This document shows, piece after piece, positions 35,226 to 44,529 of a DNA stretch of 64,000 nt; positions within the stretch are counted from its first letter, which is position 1; each line of letters opens with the position of its first letter. The translations under genes were made by a program, and so were the position numbers. The stretch lies in assembly GCA_963783945.1 (NCBI GenBank), contig CAWAPS010000024.1:434001-498000 (forward strand). The letters are read 5' to 3'. Source of the DNA: CAWAPS01 sp963783945. Its GTDB lineage: Bacteria; Actinomycetota; Acidimicrobiia; Acidimicrobiales; Palsa-688. A model generated the notes under the pieces. That model did no database searches, was not told the DNA's origin, and saw only the letters and a list, made by a program, of their open reading frames with translations.

Positions 35226-36101
35226 CTACGGCGTCGAGCCGGTCTCCTTGGCGACCAAGGCGGCAGCCTTTTGCAGGTTGTCCAGCTCTTGGCCGTCGAC
35301 AAGCTTGTGTTGCAGAGCAAGGTCTGAGGCTTTCAGATCCAGCCCGGTGTTGCTCATTGGATCCTCACAGGTACACAGGTACGCTGCGGCCTTGGCTGGC
35401 ACATCCATCGGAACGGACATGTCGATATCCATGCCCCGGAACTCGTTACCCACGACCTCCACTTGCACGTGTTCGCTGAGCGTCCAGCCCGGATCCAGCC
35501 CGACGACGGCGACGCCGTGCTCTTTGACTTCCTTGGCCAGGGCCGGCACGAACCGTGACAAAGCCGCCTTCGCGATCGGATATCCGAGCCCGGTCTGCCC
35601 GTTTTGGCCGGGCAGAAGTCCGTGTTCGTAGTACGCCGCCGTCGACGTCACCAGCACAATAATGCCGCCATTCCGCTCCACCATGTGGGGGACGACAAGC
35701 TTGCAGATTCGAACCGCGGCCATGGCATCGACCACCATTTGCGCTTCGAGCTGCTCGATCGTCGTGTCGGCAAACGAGTCCCAGTAGCCCGGCCCGTGGT
35801 ACTGGACGCTATAAACCAGGATGTCGACGTGGCCGAAGGCCTCGAGCGCGTGCCGCACCATGGCGTCCACCTCGGCGCCTATTTCCAGATCAACCCTGAT
35901 CGCCTCGGCGCGCCGGCCCAATGCTTTGATCTCCTCAACCGTTCCGGCGATGGTCCCCGGGAGCGCCGATTCCGACGGAGCCGCAGTGCGCGCCGCGACC
36001 GCGACATCAGCGCCGTGACCAGCCAGTTCGAGCGCCATCTGCTTGCCCATCCCCCGGCTGGCCCCGACCACCAGCGCGACTTTGCCGTCAAGCGACCCCA
36101 C
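35226..36101 (-). CDS. Short-chain dehydrogenase/reductase with C-terminal extension
   Basis: A 291-aa SDR: VGSLDGKVALVVGASRGMGK, catalytic Ser in VLVTSTAAYYEHG and GYPIAKAALSRF (YxxxK). The C-terminus is longer than usual and ends with LQKAAALVAKETGSTP. GTG 36101 is preceded by AGGGAGACC at good spacing; the open frame continues upstream to 36359 without coding character. The N-terminus is close to that of the SDR at 12595. It is convergent with the exporter gene (41 bp between stops). Substrate unknown. Confidence 0.9.
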   Translation of the reverse strand: MGSLDGKVALVVGASRGMGKQMALELAGHGADVAVAARTAAPSESALPGTIAGTVEEIKALGRRAEAIRVDLEIGAEVDAMVRHALEAFGHVDILVYSVQYHGPGYWDSFADTTIEQLEAQMVVDAMAAVRICKLVVPHMVERNGGIIVLVTSTAAYYEHGLLPGQNGQTGLGYPIAKAALSRFVPALAKEVKEHGVAVVGLDPGWTLSEHVQVEVVGNEFRGMDIDMSVPMDVPAKAAAYLCTCEDPMSNTGLDLKASDLALQHKLVDGQELDNLQKAAALVAKETGSTP

Positions 36102-36325
36102 AGCCGGTCTCCCTTCTCTCTTTTCGAAACGACGCGACCAACCTGGCCAAGAACCGACGAGGAAGCGCTGCGTCACAATAGCCAGCAAATCGCCGCGCGG
36201 GTCGGTTCGGCGCTGACGCGCCAGCCCGATCGATACTCGCTCGAGGTCGCTCGACCCGACGAGGGCGGCCCCGTCGGGGCCGGCCTCTACTCCCGTTGGG
36301 TTCGTCAGGTTGTTATCCGGGGGGC

Positions 36326-37221
36326 CTAGGCCCGCTTCCGGTCCGGGAGCACGCCCCACGGGCCCTGCGGCAGGGACGGCTGAGGGCTGGTGTTGTTGCC
36401 GTTGGTCAGCGGAGTGCCGGGGGTGAACGACACGCCCCGGATAACCTGGCCGTAGGTCGCCTTCACGACGGTGCGGAACCGCTCGTGGACCCCCTTGCTC
36501 GCCGAGGTTGCGCCCAGGCGGTCGGTGATCTCCACCAGCTTGTTAGGGTCGGCGCCCTGGTCGCCGGAGCCGCTCACCGTCGAGGTGGATGCCCACAGCG
36601 AGACCGTACCGTTCGGGTTGACCCGGCCCGTCAGGTTGCGCAGGCCGTCGGTGGCCGGCGCCCACGGCAGGCCGCTTCCGCCGTCCGTGCTGTTGAGCCC
36701 GCTCGGATACTGATCCCCCTTGCGGTCGGGGCGGACGTGGTAGGGCGTGCCCAGGCCGAGTCCGCTCTGCAGCACGTACTCCAGTTGCCACTCGCCGGTC
36801 GACGAGTTGAAAGACCACTTCTGCAGCCCGGCCGTCGTGGAAGCAGCGGCCGCCGTGTAGCTGTTGGTCGCGGCGTCGTAGGTGTCGTCCCCGGAGCCTT
36901 CATCGGCCACGTACAAGGTGGTCGGATTGGCGAACCACAGGCCGAACGGGTAGTCCGATGCGTCCGTCGCGTCCTTGGCGAGGTCGGGGGGGAATCCCTT
37001 CAGGACATAGGCGTTGGTCGGGGTCAGGCCCGGGTTCTTGGCGGTCAGCCGGTAGTCACGAGCAGGTCGCCCGGGGTGAGCCGGCCGTGGCTCCCCCCAA
37101 GAGCCGGGGCGGCGTTGGCCGGCGCCGGTACCGCGAAGATCGATGCCGGGCCGGCGAGTGCGGCCAGCGAAGCGGCCACAGCAAGGTGGCGCCTCCTGAC
37201 CGGAAGGCGGGTGGTTTTCAT
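36326..37221 (-). pseudogene. Secreted protein missing its middle (internal deletion plus frameshift)
   Basis: The start is intact: GGGAGAAAA then ATG 37221 encoding MKTTRLPVRRRHLAVAASLAALAGP... with a normal Tat/Sec-like signal peptide ending ANAAPALGG and the mature start LTPGDLLVTTG, where it hits a stop. From about 37055 a different frame is coding: TNAYVLKGFPPDLA, NPTTLYVADEGSGDDTYD, TAGLQKWSFNSSTGEW, PWAPATDGLRNLTGRVN. It runs to 36326. From memory, complete relatives have several hundred residues between these two parts. The simplest reading is a deletion of the middle with loss of frame near 37040-37060. Assembly error is the alternative. Confidence 0.75.
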
Positions 37222-37686
37222 TTTTCTCCCTCTGCCTGAGAGTCGGTAATCGTCGGTTACCTGGTGTGCCCCTTTTCGGTTCACCTGTATAAAGGCGTTC
37301 TCCCGGCCCGGGCACCAGACGCGCCGATAATTCGCTTCCTATTCACTTAATCGTTACCGCAGCGTTACCGGGCGGCCCATGACCAAATCCGCCGACTGCT
37401 TGAGGTTCCAGTTGCCCTCCGTCGCCGCGGCCTGATTTGAGCACGGTGCAGAGTGCGCCTTGGAGATTACGGTAAGAACCTCATTCCATGCCTTCCGATG
37501 TCATTCCCTGCGGACCCTTCCTCACCTTCTCCACCGTCGCCCCCGACCAGGGGGCCGCTCTCCGTCCCTGATCAGGAGTATTCTCTCCGATGTGCCGACT
37601 TGGCTGCGTTCGCTTCGCCAGACGCTGCAGCCCGCAGCACAGCTGATATTGACGCCCGGCAGTCCGTTACCGGAGTGGAGGTGGAT
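37222..37686. other. Gap upstream of Rieske gene with repeated GTTACCG
   Basis: GTTACCG occurs twice (37353-37359 and 37364-37370), 11 bases apart, and TTACGGTAA lies at about 37467. The region is otherwise featureless and probably holds the promoter of the Rieske oxygenase gene at 37687. An upstream open extension to 37453 looks non-coding. Confidence 0.4.
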
Positions 37687-39153
37687 ATGACAACCGTCGA
37701 CAAGCCTCAATACGAGGCGCCCAGCCACAGAAGAGCTCCCCTGGAGCTTCCGGCTCTCTCTGTGCCCTATGCCATGACTCGAACCGACCGCGTCCCCGTG
37801 CCGCGCTACTACGACCCCGAGTTCTACGCGATGGAGAACGAGCTGCTCTGGCCCCGGGTCTGGCAGATGGCTTGCTACTTAGCAGAGATTCCCAACCCGG
37901 GTGACTACGTCACATACGAGATCTTGGGCAAGTCGATTATCGTCGTTCGCGTTGACCAGACGACCGTCCGGGCATTCCACAACGCCTGCCGTCACCGGGG
38001 TGTCGAGGTGGTGGAAGAGGGCAACGGCAACGTGCTGAAGGGCGGCTTCATCTGCCCATTTCATGGCTGGTGCTACGGCCTCGACGGGGCGAACACCTTT
38101 CTCTACCAGCCCGACCTCTTTGAGGAGTCGAACCGCCGGCCCGAGGACCTCGCCCTCGTGCCATGCCGGGTCGAGACCTGGGGAGGGTCCGCCTTCATAA
38201 ACCTCGACAACAACGCCCCGTCGTTGCGCGAGTACCTGGGACCCTACGCCGACTTCCACGACGTGTGGAAGATCGATGGGATGTGGCCCGAATGGTGGGT
38301 CTCGTTCCACATGCCCACGAACTGGAAGCTGGCCATGGAGGCGTTCATGGAGGGCTACCACACCATGCAGACGCACCCTCAGCTCCTCGCCAAAGCCAAC
38401 CGGCAGATGTATCGCCCCATTGGCACGTCCATGATCAATCCGGAGGTCATGGCCGGAATGATCGGCCTCGATCTTGGCAAGGCCTTCGACAAGACGGAGT
38501 TCGTCCAGAGCCAGCTCCACTTCATGCGCACGCTCAGCACCGGCATGGCCGGCATGATCCACGAGAAGGACGTGCGAGTCGCCGAAGGCCTGTCGAACAT
38601 CGAGCTTCCCGATGAGCCTTTCGGGGCGTTGGCGACCTGGAACAGATCGGTCAACGACGCCATCATGGATTGGAATGAGCGTCAGGGCATCGACATGCCG
38701 GACCTCAACTACATCATGAACAACGGCCTGCTGGCGGGCGTGGAGTTTTGCTTCCCCCACTACTTCCTCCTGCCCTTCTATTCCAGCTCCTCGGCCTACC
38801 GCATCCGCCCGCTCGGACCGGAAGAGTGTCTGTTCGAGTTGTGGTCGCTCACCCGCTACCCGCCGGGTCAGGAGCCCCCGGCACCCCCCCGACCGACGCC
38901 GTGGGCTCCTAATGATCCTCGTTGCCCTCCCGTCCCGACCCAGGACTATTCCAACCTGCCGCGCCAGCAGAAGGGCCTCCACGCCGAAGGGTTTGAATAC
39001 ATGCGACTGTCCAATTGGGTCGAGGGTATGATCGCCAATTACCAGCGGCTCATAGACGGCTACCTAGCGGGCCTACCCGACGACCAGTTGATCCCCGCGA
39101 TGCACCACGTCGTAGGACCGATCGACGTGGAGAGTCGGGACATCGGCATCTAA
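37687..39153 (+). CDS. Rieske non-heme iron oxygenase, alpha subunit
   Basis: A 488-aa ring-hydroxylating oxygenase-type protein. The Rieske [2Fe-2S] ligands are in ACRHRG (Cys and His about 101/103) and CPFHGWCYG (about 123/126). The catalytic iron ligands are in EGYHTMQTH (about 221-229). ATG 37687 follows GGAGG by 6 bases. It needs a reductase, and none is nearby. Substrates of related actinobacterial enzymes range from aromatics to steroids and quaternary amines; here the Pro-rich insert PGQEPPAPPRPTP near residue 400 is notable. It is convergent with the cupin gene and ends at a hairpin (39164-39205). Confidence 0.93.
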   Translation: MTTVDKPQYEAPSHRRAPLELPALSVPYAMTRTDRVPVPRYYDPEFYAMENELLWPRVWQMACYLAEIPNPGDYVTYEILGKSIIVVRVDQTTVRAFHNACRHRGVEVVEEGNGNVLKGGFICPFHGWCYGLDGANTFLYQPDLFEESNRRPEDLALVPCRVETWGGSAFINLDNNAPSLREYLGPYADFHDVWKIDGMWPEWWVSFHMPTNWKLAMEAFMEGYHTMQTHPQLLAKANRQMYRPIGTSMINPEVMAGMIGLDLGKAFDKTEFVQSQLHFMRTLSTGMAGMIHEKDVRVAEGLSNIELPDEPFGALATWNRSVNDAIMDWNERQGIDMPDLNYIMNNGLLAGVEFCFPHYFLLPFYSSSSAYRIRPLGPEECLFELWSLTRYPPGQEPPAPPRPTPWAPNDPRCPPVPTQDYSNLPRQQKGLHAEGFEYMRLSNWVEGMIANYQRLIDGYLAGLPDDQLIPAMHHVVGPIDVESRDIGI

Positions 39154-39163
39154 GTACGCTCAA

Positions 39164-39205
39164 CCCTGCTCGACGGGACCCGTTCGTGGACCCCGTTGAG
39201 CAGGG
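39164..39205. terminator. Hairpin terminator between convergent genes
   Basis: CCCTGCTCGACGGG (39164-39177) pairs with CCCGTTGAGCAGGG (39192-39205), 13 of 14 positions, around 14 bases. It starts 11 bp after the Rieske gene stop and faces the end of the cupin gene, so bidirectional termination is likely. Confidence 0.6.
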
Positions 39206-39269
39206 ACTGCGGTGTACTGCCGCCCGCCGAACTAGTGACGCGGACTTTTGGCTATCAAGTCCCCGATCG

Positions 39270-39860
39270 CTAGGGGTTCTCCCGATCCCCTTCCGGATCG
39301 GCCTTTCGCTCGGCGCCGATCATGATGAAGGCGATCTGGCACGGTTCATCGTCGCGATTGCGCCACGTGTGCCTGGCCCCGTTCTGTATGACGCAGTCGC
39401 CCGGCTCGAGCACCAGTTCGGTTCCGTCAGTCATCTCGAGCCACAACCGGCCCGAGATAACGATGCCGTAGTCGATTGTGTCCGAGGAGTGGACGCCGAT
39501 CTGATCTATGTATCGTGCATTGAAATTGATACCTGTTTCTTGCAGGGCGTTGGAGCCCTCGTCGTATTCTTCAGGGAGCGTCGGGCTCACCCCGAACTGA
39601 GGCCCCAAGGTTTCCACGATGAGGCGGCTCCCTCCAGGCTCCGGGAACCACTTCTTCACGGGAGCTACTCCGACATGGCCGCTTTGGGGTACGACCGGAA
39701 TCACGTCGTGGGACCACATCCAGTGGACCTCTGACCAATTGCTTCCCGGGTCGGGATTCTCAGGAAACCGGAAAACCTGTTCGGCGGGACCGTCACTGAG
39801 TATGCACGACCTTCCGTCGCTGTCCACGCCCGTTACGATTCTTCTGCCGATCCTTGCCAT
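39270..39860 (-). CDS. Cupin-domain protein
   Basis: A 196-aa protein whose second half is a single cupin barrel: GVHSSDTIDYGIVISGRLWL (motif 1) and PGDCVIQNGARHTWRN (motif 2) with the usual metal-binding His positions. Its N-terminus MARIGRRIVTG is shared with a common actinobacterial cupin group. ATG 39860 is chosen since AGGAGGG is 6 bases upstream; the frame is open to 39965. It follows the acyl-CoA dehydrogenase gene on the same strand by about 100 bp. It may be a dioxygenase, an isomerase or a small-molecule sensor; I cannot tell which. Confidence 0.85.
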   Translation of the reverse strand: MARIGRRIVTGVDSDGRSCILSDGPAEQVFRFPENPDPGSNWSEVHWMWSHDVIPVVPQSGHVGVAPVKKWFPEPGGSRLIVETLGPQFGVSPTLPEEYDEGSNALQETGINFNARYIDQIGVHSSDTIDYGIVISGRLWLEMTDGTELVLEPGDCVIQNGARHTWRNRDDEPCQIAFIMIGAERKADPEGDRENP

Positions 39861-39961
39861 CCCATGCCCTCCTGTTGGCGTTGTTCCTGGTCTGTCCGTG
39901 TAAAGCGATCCGCTCATGGTTGCATCTGGATCTCTCGGCCGCCCTGGTGCTGTGATTTTGC

Positions 39962-41278
39962 TCATGAGTCCGAGTCCGGAGACTGACGAAGCTCGGCTAG
40001 TCGCTCCGCAAGCTTGGCCCTGGCGGCTTCACGACGGGTCGGCAGATGCTGCGTGGGCCAGAGTCCAGGTGCCGGTGAGTACCTCTTCAACACCCGCCTC
40101 GCCACCGTGGTCTTGTGCACCTCGCTCGGTCCGTCGGAGAAGCCGGTGAAGTACTGGGCGAGAAACATCTGGCCGAGGCGGAGCTCGTTGGAGATACCCA
40201 GCGCGCCATGGACCTGGATTGCTCTTCCAACCACATCGTTGATGAGCTTGGGTGCTGCGACTTTGATCGCGGCGATGTCCTCTCTGACCCGTTGGTAATC
40301 CTGATACCGGTCGATCTTCCACGCCGTCTGCAGGACCAGAAGCCGGAACTGTTGCAGCTCAATCCAAGAATCGGCGATGTACCCCTGCACATACTGCTTT
40401 TCCGCCAGTAAAGATCCTCGCGTCGAGCGGCTGAGAGCCCGCTCGCACATCATGTCGAAAGCGCGCTGACAGATACCAACTGCGCGCATGGCGTGGTGAA
40501 CCCGTCCGCCGCCGAGCCGGGTCTGGGCGACGGCGAACCCCTCACCTTCAGGGCCCAGGAGGTTGTCGGCCGGAACTCGGACGTCGTCGTAATGGATCAG
40601 GGCGTGCGCCCCCTCCTCCTCCGCCTCACCAGAGAGTCCCACATTGCGGACGATGTTCAACCCCGGCGTGTCCCTTTCTACCAAGAACATCGACGCTCCT
40701 CGATAGGGCATGGCATCAGGCTCCGTTACCGTCATGACGATCAGAAACGAAGCCCACCGGGCGTGGGACGAGAAGAACTTCCACCCGTTTATCACCCACT
40801 CATCGCCATCCTTCACGGCGCGGGTCTCGAATACCATTGGATCCGAACCGCCTTGTGGCTCGGTCATCGAGTAGCACGACACGATGTCGCCCTCGAGCAG
40901 CGGTTCCAGATATTTCGCCTTCTGCTCCGGCGTACCATAGTGAGCGAGGATCTCCGCGTTGCCAGTATCAGGCGCCTGCGTCCCGAACACCCTCGGTCCC
41001 CAGGGAGATTGAGCCAGGATCTCGTTCATCAACGCCAACTTCACCTGGCCATAACCCTGACCGCCAAGATTCGGACCCAGGTGGGCCGCCCATAGCTTCC
41101 GGTCCTTGACCTGCTGCTTCAGAGGGCGAAGAAGGAGCTTGATCTCCTCGCTCTGCGGCTGCTTATAAACGTCGTCGGGATAGACGAGTTCGAGCGGCTC
41201 GACCTCGTCTCTCATGAAATCCCGCATCCAAGCCAGCTTCGATTCAAAATCTGGATCTGTCTCGAATTCCCAACTCAC
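39962..41278 (-). CDS. Acyl-CoA dehydrogenase family protein (ACAD11-like)
   Basis: A 438-aa flavoprotein of the acyl-CoA dehydrogenase superfamily. Visible motifs are YSMTEPQGGSDP (FAD/substrate loop), GRAIQVHGALGISNELRL and GFSDGPSEVHKTTVARRVL near the C-terminus. It catalyses alpha-beta desaturation of an acyl-CoA, feeding electrons to ETF. It lies upstream of the cupin gene in the same direction. The start at 41278 (MSWEFETDPDF) is typical of the subgroup. Together with the CaiB pair and enoyl-CoA hydratase it suggests a beta-oxidation-like route for an unusual acid. Confidence 0.93.
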   Translation of the reverse strand: MSWEFETDPDFESKLAWMRDFMRDEVEPLELVYPDDVYKQPQSEEIKLLLRPLKQQVKDRKLWAAHLGPNLGGQGYGQVKLALMNEILAQSPWGPRVFGTQAPDTGNAEILAHYGTPEQKAKYLEPLLEGDIVSCYSMTEPQGGSDPMVFETRAVKDGDEWVINGWKFFSSHARWASFLIVMTVTEPDAMPYRGASMFLVERDTPGLNIVRNVGLSGEAEEEGAHALIHYDDVRVPADNLLGPEGEGFAVAQTRLGGGRVHHAMRAVGICQRAFDMMCERALSRSTRGSLLAEKQYVQGYIADSWIELQQFRLLVLQTAWKIDRYQDYQRVREDIAAIKVAAPKLINDVVGRAIQVHGALGISNELRLGQMFLAQYFTGFSDGPSEVHKTTVARRVLKRYSPAPGLWPTQHLPTRREAARAKLAERLAELRQSPDSDS

Positions 41279-41560
41279 TCAGACTCCTCTCTCCCGGTTG
41301 CTTCAGCGGCTCCAGACAGCTGCGGCCTTTCCGTCCCGCTTAGCATCGCGCCATCGCGAATCCCGATGCGTTGACCGCCGGGGTGCAGACCGTTTCAGGG
41401 GGATGGCGGGACTGTTCGGGGCTGCCCCCCGGGTCCGTCCGAGGTCACGGGATTTCTTTCGATTCGTCGACGGGAAGATCTCGTTCCGGGTGAGAAGGAT
41501 CCCTGCAGAAAGTCACGATTGTTAGCTTTCCGAACGATGCCTGGGCCCTGACCTGCGATA

Positions 41561-43165
41561 ATGCGGGCAAGTAGCCTCGCGTCTGTGAATGGCTCTAGCG
41601 GGGCTGAATCGGTCCGGATGCGGCTGGCCGAACTGGTAGCTGCGCTGTCGCTCGGGGTGGATCTGGGCTTCGGGCAGCCCATGGAGCATGTGCTGCGTCA
41701 GTGCCTGATCGCGTTGCGCCTTGCCGAATGCGCCGGCCTCGGCGACGAGGAGCGCTCGGTCGTCTATTACACGGCGTTGCTTGTCAATGTCGGCTGCCAC
41801 TCCGACGCCCACGAGCAGGCCAAGTGGTTCGGCGACGACATCGTGCTCAAGTCCGGCAAATACGACCACGAGTTCGGCACCGCGGCTGCCACGCTGGCGA
41901 CCTTGCGGCTGGTGGGGAGCGGCAACCCGCCACTGCATCGCTTCCGGGTAGGTATGGAGTTTGCGATCTCCGGGCGTCGCGAGCTTGACGGAATGATCGT
42001 CCAGCACGCCTTCCTCGCTCGCCGACTGGCGGAGCAACTCGGCCTGTCAGACCGCGTGCAGCAGGCGGTTGGCGCCTCCTATGAACAGTGGGACGGGAAG
42101 GGATGGCCCGGGATCCTGAAGGGGGAGGAGATCCCGGTTGCGGCGAGGCTGGCCCAGATCGGCGAGTTCGCCGAGGTGGCCCATCGGATCGGCGGGACCG
42201 GGGCGGCCATGGAGCTCGCGGGTAGGCGCGGCGGGTCGCAGTTTGATCCCTCGCTCGCCGCTTTGTTCTGTGCCAATGCTGAGAGGATCCTCGGGGGGCT
42301 GGGTGCGGGCGAGACTTGGGCCGCTGTCATCGGGGCCGAGCCGGCGCTGGGGGTAAGCCTCACCCAGGCCCAGTTTGATGGCGCGTTGCTCGCCGTCGCC
42401 GACTTTGTCGACCTGAAATCCCCTTACACGTTGGGCCATGCCCGGGCCGTCTCAGGCCTGGCGGCCACGGCGGGGGGCAAGCTCGGTCTCAGTGCCGAGG
42501 AGACCGTCGTGCTTCGCCGATCCAGCATCGTCCATGGGCTCGGCCGTCTCGGGGTCTCGAACGCCATCTGGGACAAGCGTGGTCCCCTGGGTGCAGGCGA
42601 GTGGGAAAGGGTGCGGATGCACCCGTATCTCACCGAACGGATGCTGCACCAATCGGCTGCGCTCGCCCCCCTCGGGGCGGTGGCGGTGCAGCTTCGGGAG
42701 CGCCTCGACGGCTCCGGCTATCCCCGCGGGTTACCCGGCGTGGCCATCCCTCTAGCGGCGCGGGTCCTCGGGGCCGCGGACGCGTACCAGGCGATGTGCG
42801 AGCCGCGCCCGTACCGCGACAAACGGGACTCTGAGGACGCCGCCAGGGAGTTACGGGCCGAGGTGAAGGCCGGTCGCATGGACGGCGACGTGGTCGAGGC
42901 GGTCCTTGGGGCCGCCGGGCATCGCGTCGCCCGCCGGCGCGAGGGACCGGCTGGGCTCACGGCCCGGGAGATCGACGTGCTACGGCTCGTGTCCCGCGGC
43001 CTGTCGAGCAAGGAGGTGGCGGCCCGGCTGGTGATCTCGCCCAAGACCGCCCGCAACCACATCGAGCACATCTACGTCAAGATCGGCGCCTCGAACCGGG
43101 CGGGCGCCAGCCTCTTCGCCATGCAATGGGGCCTCATCCCCGACGAGGAACCCGACCGTCGCTGA
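41561..43165 (+). CDS. Tandem degenerate HD-GYP protein with LuxR-type DNA-binding domain
   Basis: A 534-aa regulator. Two HD-GYP-like modules are visible. The first ends in YEQWDGKGWPGILKGEEIP (about residues 170-190). The second contains HGLGRLGVSN where HDxGK is expected, then HPYLTERML, RLDGSGYPRGL and GAADAYQAM. The catalytic Asp and the HHE segment are lost, so phosphodiesterase activity is doubtful and ligand sensing is more likely. Residues about 463-525 form a LuxR helix-turn-helix (GLTAREIDVLRLVSRGLSSK, SPKTARNHIEHIYVKIG). The start may be ATG 41561 or 41619; the conserved part begins at the latter. It is divergent from the acyl-CoA dehydrogenase gene, 282 bp apart. Confidence 0.85.
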   Translation: MRASSLASVNGSSGAESVRMRLAELVAALSLGVDLGFGQPMEHVLRQCLIALRLAECAGLGDEERSVVYYTALLVNVGCHSDAHEQAKWFGDDIVLKSGKYDHEFGTAAATLATLRLVGSGNPPLHRFRVGMEFAISGRRELDGMIVQHAFLARRLAEQLGLSDRVQQAVGASYEQWDGKGWPGILKGEEIPVAARLAQIGEFAEVAHRIGGTGAAMELAGRRGGSQFDPSLAALFCANAERILGGLGAGETWAAVIGAEPALGVSLTQAQFDGALLAVADFVDLKSPYTLGHARAVSGLAATAGGKLGLSAEETVVLRRSSIVHGLGRLGVSNAIWDKRGPLGAGEWERVRMHPYLTERMLHQSAALAPLGAVAVQLRERLDGSGYPRGLPGVAIPLAARVLGAADAYQAMCEPRPYRDKRDSEDAARELRAEVKAGRMDGDVVEAVLGAAGHRVARRREGPAGLTAREIDVLRLVSRGLSSKEVAARLVISPKTARNHIEHIYVKIGASNRAGASLFAMQWGLIPDEEPDRR

Positions 43166-43245
43166 TTCGCAAAGATGGTGCAATCGCCGTACCGCGTCAC
43201 GCACGTCGACGACGCCCCAAGAACGCCCTGCAACAACAAGGAAGT

Positions 43246-43274
43246 TTGTCGCCGGCCGACAACAGGTTGTCGCC
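43246..43274. promoter_or_regulatory. Possible operator: TTGTCG inverted and direct repeats
   Basis: TTGTCGCCGGCCGACAA (43246-43262) has 6-bp arms, and TTGTCGCC recurs at 43267-43274. It lies upstream of the 81-aa gene and may be a regulator site. Confidence 0.3.
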
Positions 43275-43388
43275 TCCGGTCAAAAGTTGTAAGCGCCCAC
43301 TGCCGACGAATTCAAGCATAGGAATGGACAGCGCCCGGTTATTTGTCAAGTCACGGACGCGACCGACTCCAACTAACGAAAGAGCCTT

Positions 43389-43634
43389 ATGCCTGACCTG
43401 GACATAAGAATCCAGTGGGACTCATCCGACCAGATGTTCGCCGCCGTGCTCCTGCGCGAAGGTAAGGAATATCACCTGGACCGCGCCCTGGTGGGCATGG
43501 GGTCCACCAAAGGGCAAGCGGTAGATGACCTGGTGGACCTGGCCAGGCATCTGGTCATCGAGGGCGACAACCTCCGGACCGATGGGCAGATTTCGATGGA
43601 GGACCGAAGGTGGCTGTTGTCCCTCCTTCATTAG
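43389..43634 (+). CDS. Hypothetical 81-aa protein
   Basis: A small acidic protein with two predicted strands (DLDIRIQWDSSDQMFAAVLL) and helices (KGQAVDDLVDLARHLV, MEDRRWLLSLL), similar in style to small DUF families of alpha/beta type. No motif identifies a function. The start ATGCCTGACC at 43389 lacks a strong SD. It precedes the TetR-controlled SDR gene on the same strand by 110 bp, but that gene has its own promoter. Confidence 0.6.
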   Translation: MPDLDIRIQWDSSDQMFAAVLLREGKEYHLDRALVGMGSTKGQAVDDLVDLARHLVIEGDNLRTDGQISMEDRRWLLSLLH

Positions 43635-43671
43635 GGAGTGGTACTTGTCACGCCTCCGGGCTCATCGCCTC

Positions 43672-43700
43672 TTGACAGATTGAACAGACAGGTCTATCTT
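43672..43700 (+). promoter_or_regulatory. Promoter of SDR-TetR operon (TTGACA-N17-TATCTT)
   Basis: TTGACA at 43672-43677 and TATCTT at 43695-43700 are separated by exactly 17 bases. An AGACAGGTCT operator overlaps the spacer and first -10 base, an ideal place for repression. Confidence 0.7.
43686..43695. promoter_or_regulatory. TetR-type operator 1 (AGACAGGTCT)
   Basis: An AGAC-NN-GTCT inverted repeat in the promoter spacer of the SDR gene. It matches operator 2 and the site before the tetR gene. Confidence 0.6.
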
Positions 43701-43716
43701 TCTCTTGTACGCAGAC

Positions 43717-43726
43717 AGACCGGTCT
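43717..43726. promoter_or_regulatory. TetR-type operator 2 (AGACCGGTCT)
   Basis: A perfect palindrome AGACCGGTCT, 31 bp (about three helical turns) downstream of operator 1 and 17 bp before the SDR start codon. Confidence 0.6.
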
Positions 43727-43743
43727 ACTCAAAGGAGCGGGTC

Positions 43744-44484
43744 ATGAGTTCAGCGAGAAGCACCAGCGACACGTTCGGCACCGCACTCGTGACCGGGGCG
43801 ACCTCTGGCATCGGCCGGGCGACCGCTGTGCGACTGGCGCGTGACGGCTGGGAAGTCGTCGTCCACGGCCGCAACCCCGAGCGGGGCGCCGAGGTGGTTC
43901 AGGAAATCGTCGCTCAGGGGGGCCGGGCCCGTTTCGTGGCGGCCGACCTCAATGACGTGGCGGCGGTGCGAGCCGTGGTCGATGATGTCGGAACCGTAGA
44001 CGTCCTGGTCAACAACGCCGGCGCTTCCTGGTTCGGCCCCACCGCGGAACTGGACGAGGCGACCTTCAACGATCTGTTCGACGGCAACGTGCGCTCGGCC
44101 TACTTCCTCGTCGCCGGACTGGCCCCGGGCATGGCCCAGCGGTCCTCGGGGAGCATCATCAACGTGGCCAGCATGGCCGGCCAGGTCGGCCTCGACGGTG
44201 GGGCCGCCTACGGGGCCACCAAGGCCGCGCTCACCTCCATGACCCGGTCATGGGCCGCGGAGTTCAGCCCCCGTGGCGTCCGGGTCAATGCCGTAGCGGC
44301 CGGCCCGGTGTTCAGCACGCCCGAGAAGGCACCGCTGATCCAACGATTGGGGGCGACGACGCTGCTCGGACGCGGTGCCCAGGTCGAGGAGATCGCCGAG
44401 GTCATCGCTTTCCTTGCCTCGGACAAGGCTAGCTACCTGACCGGCGCAACCTTGGCCGCCGACGGCGGTCGCACGGCGGTATGA
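43744..44484 (+). CDS. Short-chain dehydrogenase/reductase under TetR control
   Basis: A 246-aa SDR: TALVTGATSGIGRATAV, NNAGASWFG, VASMAGQVG, YGATKAALTS (YxxxK) and C-terminal GATLAADGGRTAV. ATG 43744 is preceded by AAAGGAGCGG. Two AGACNNGTCT sites lie in its promoter, and a third precedes the TetR gene 72 bp downstream, so an inducer ligand probably releases repression of this enzyme. That ligand may be the enzyme substrate. The ketone/alcohol substrate is unknown. Confidence 0.93.
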   Translation: MSSARSTSDTFGTALVTGATSGIGRATAVRLARDGWEVVVHGRNPERGAEVVQEIVAQGGRARFVAADLNDVAAVRAVVDDVGTVDVLVNNAGASWFGPTAELDEATFNDLFDGNVRSAYFLVAGLAPGMAQRSSGSIINVASMAGQVGLDGGAAYGATKAALTSMTRSWAAEFSPRGVRVNAVAAGPVFSTPEKAPLIQRLGATTLLGRGAQVEEIAEVIAFLASDKASYLTGATLAADGGRTAV

Positions 44485-44529
44485 GCGCTCTCTGCCACTG
44501 ACATCCTTATCCGATCCCAGCACGATAGA

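Noticed and set aside
37453..37686. N-terminal extension of the Rieske protein
   Set aside because: Pro/Ser-rich non-coding look; GGAGG and a typical N-terminus support ATG 37687.
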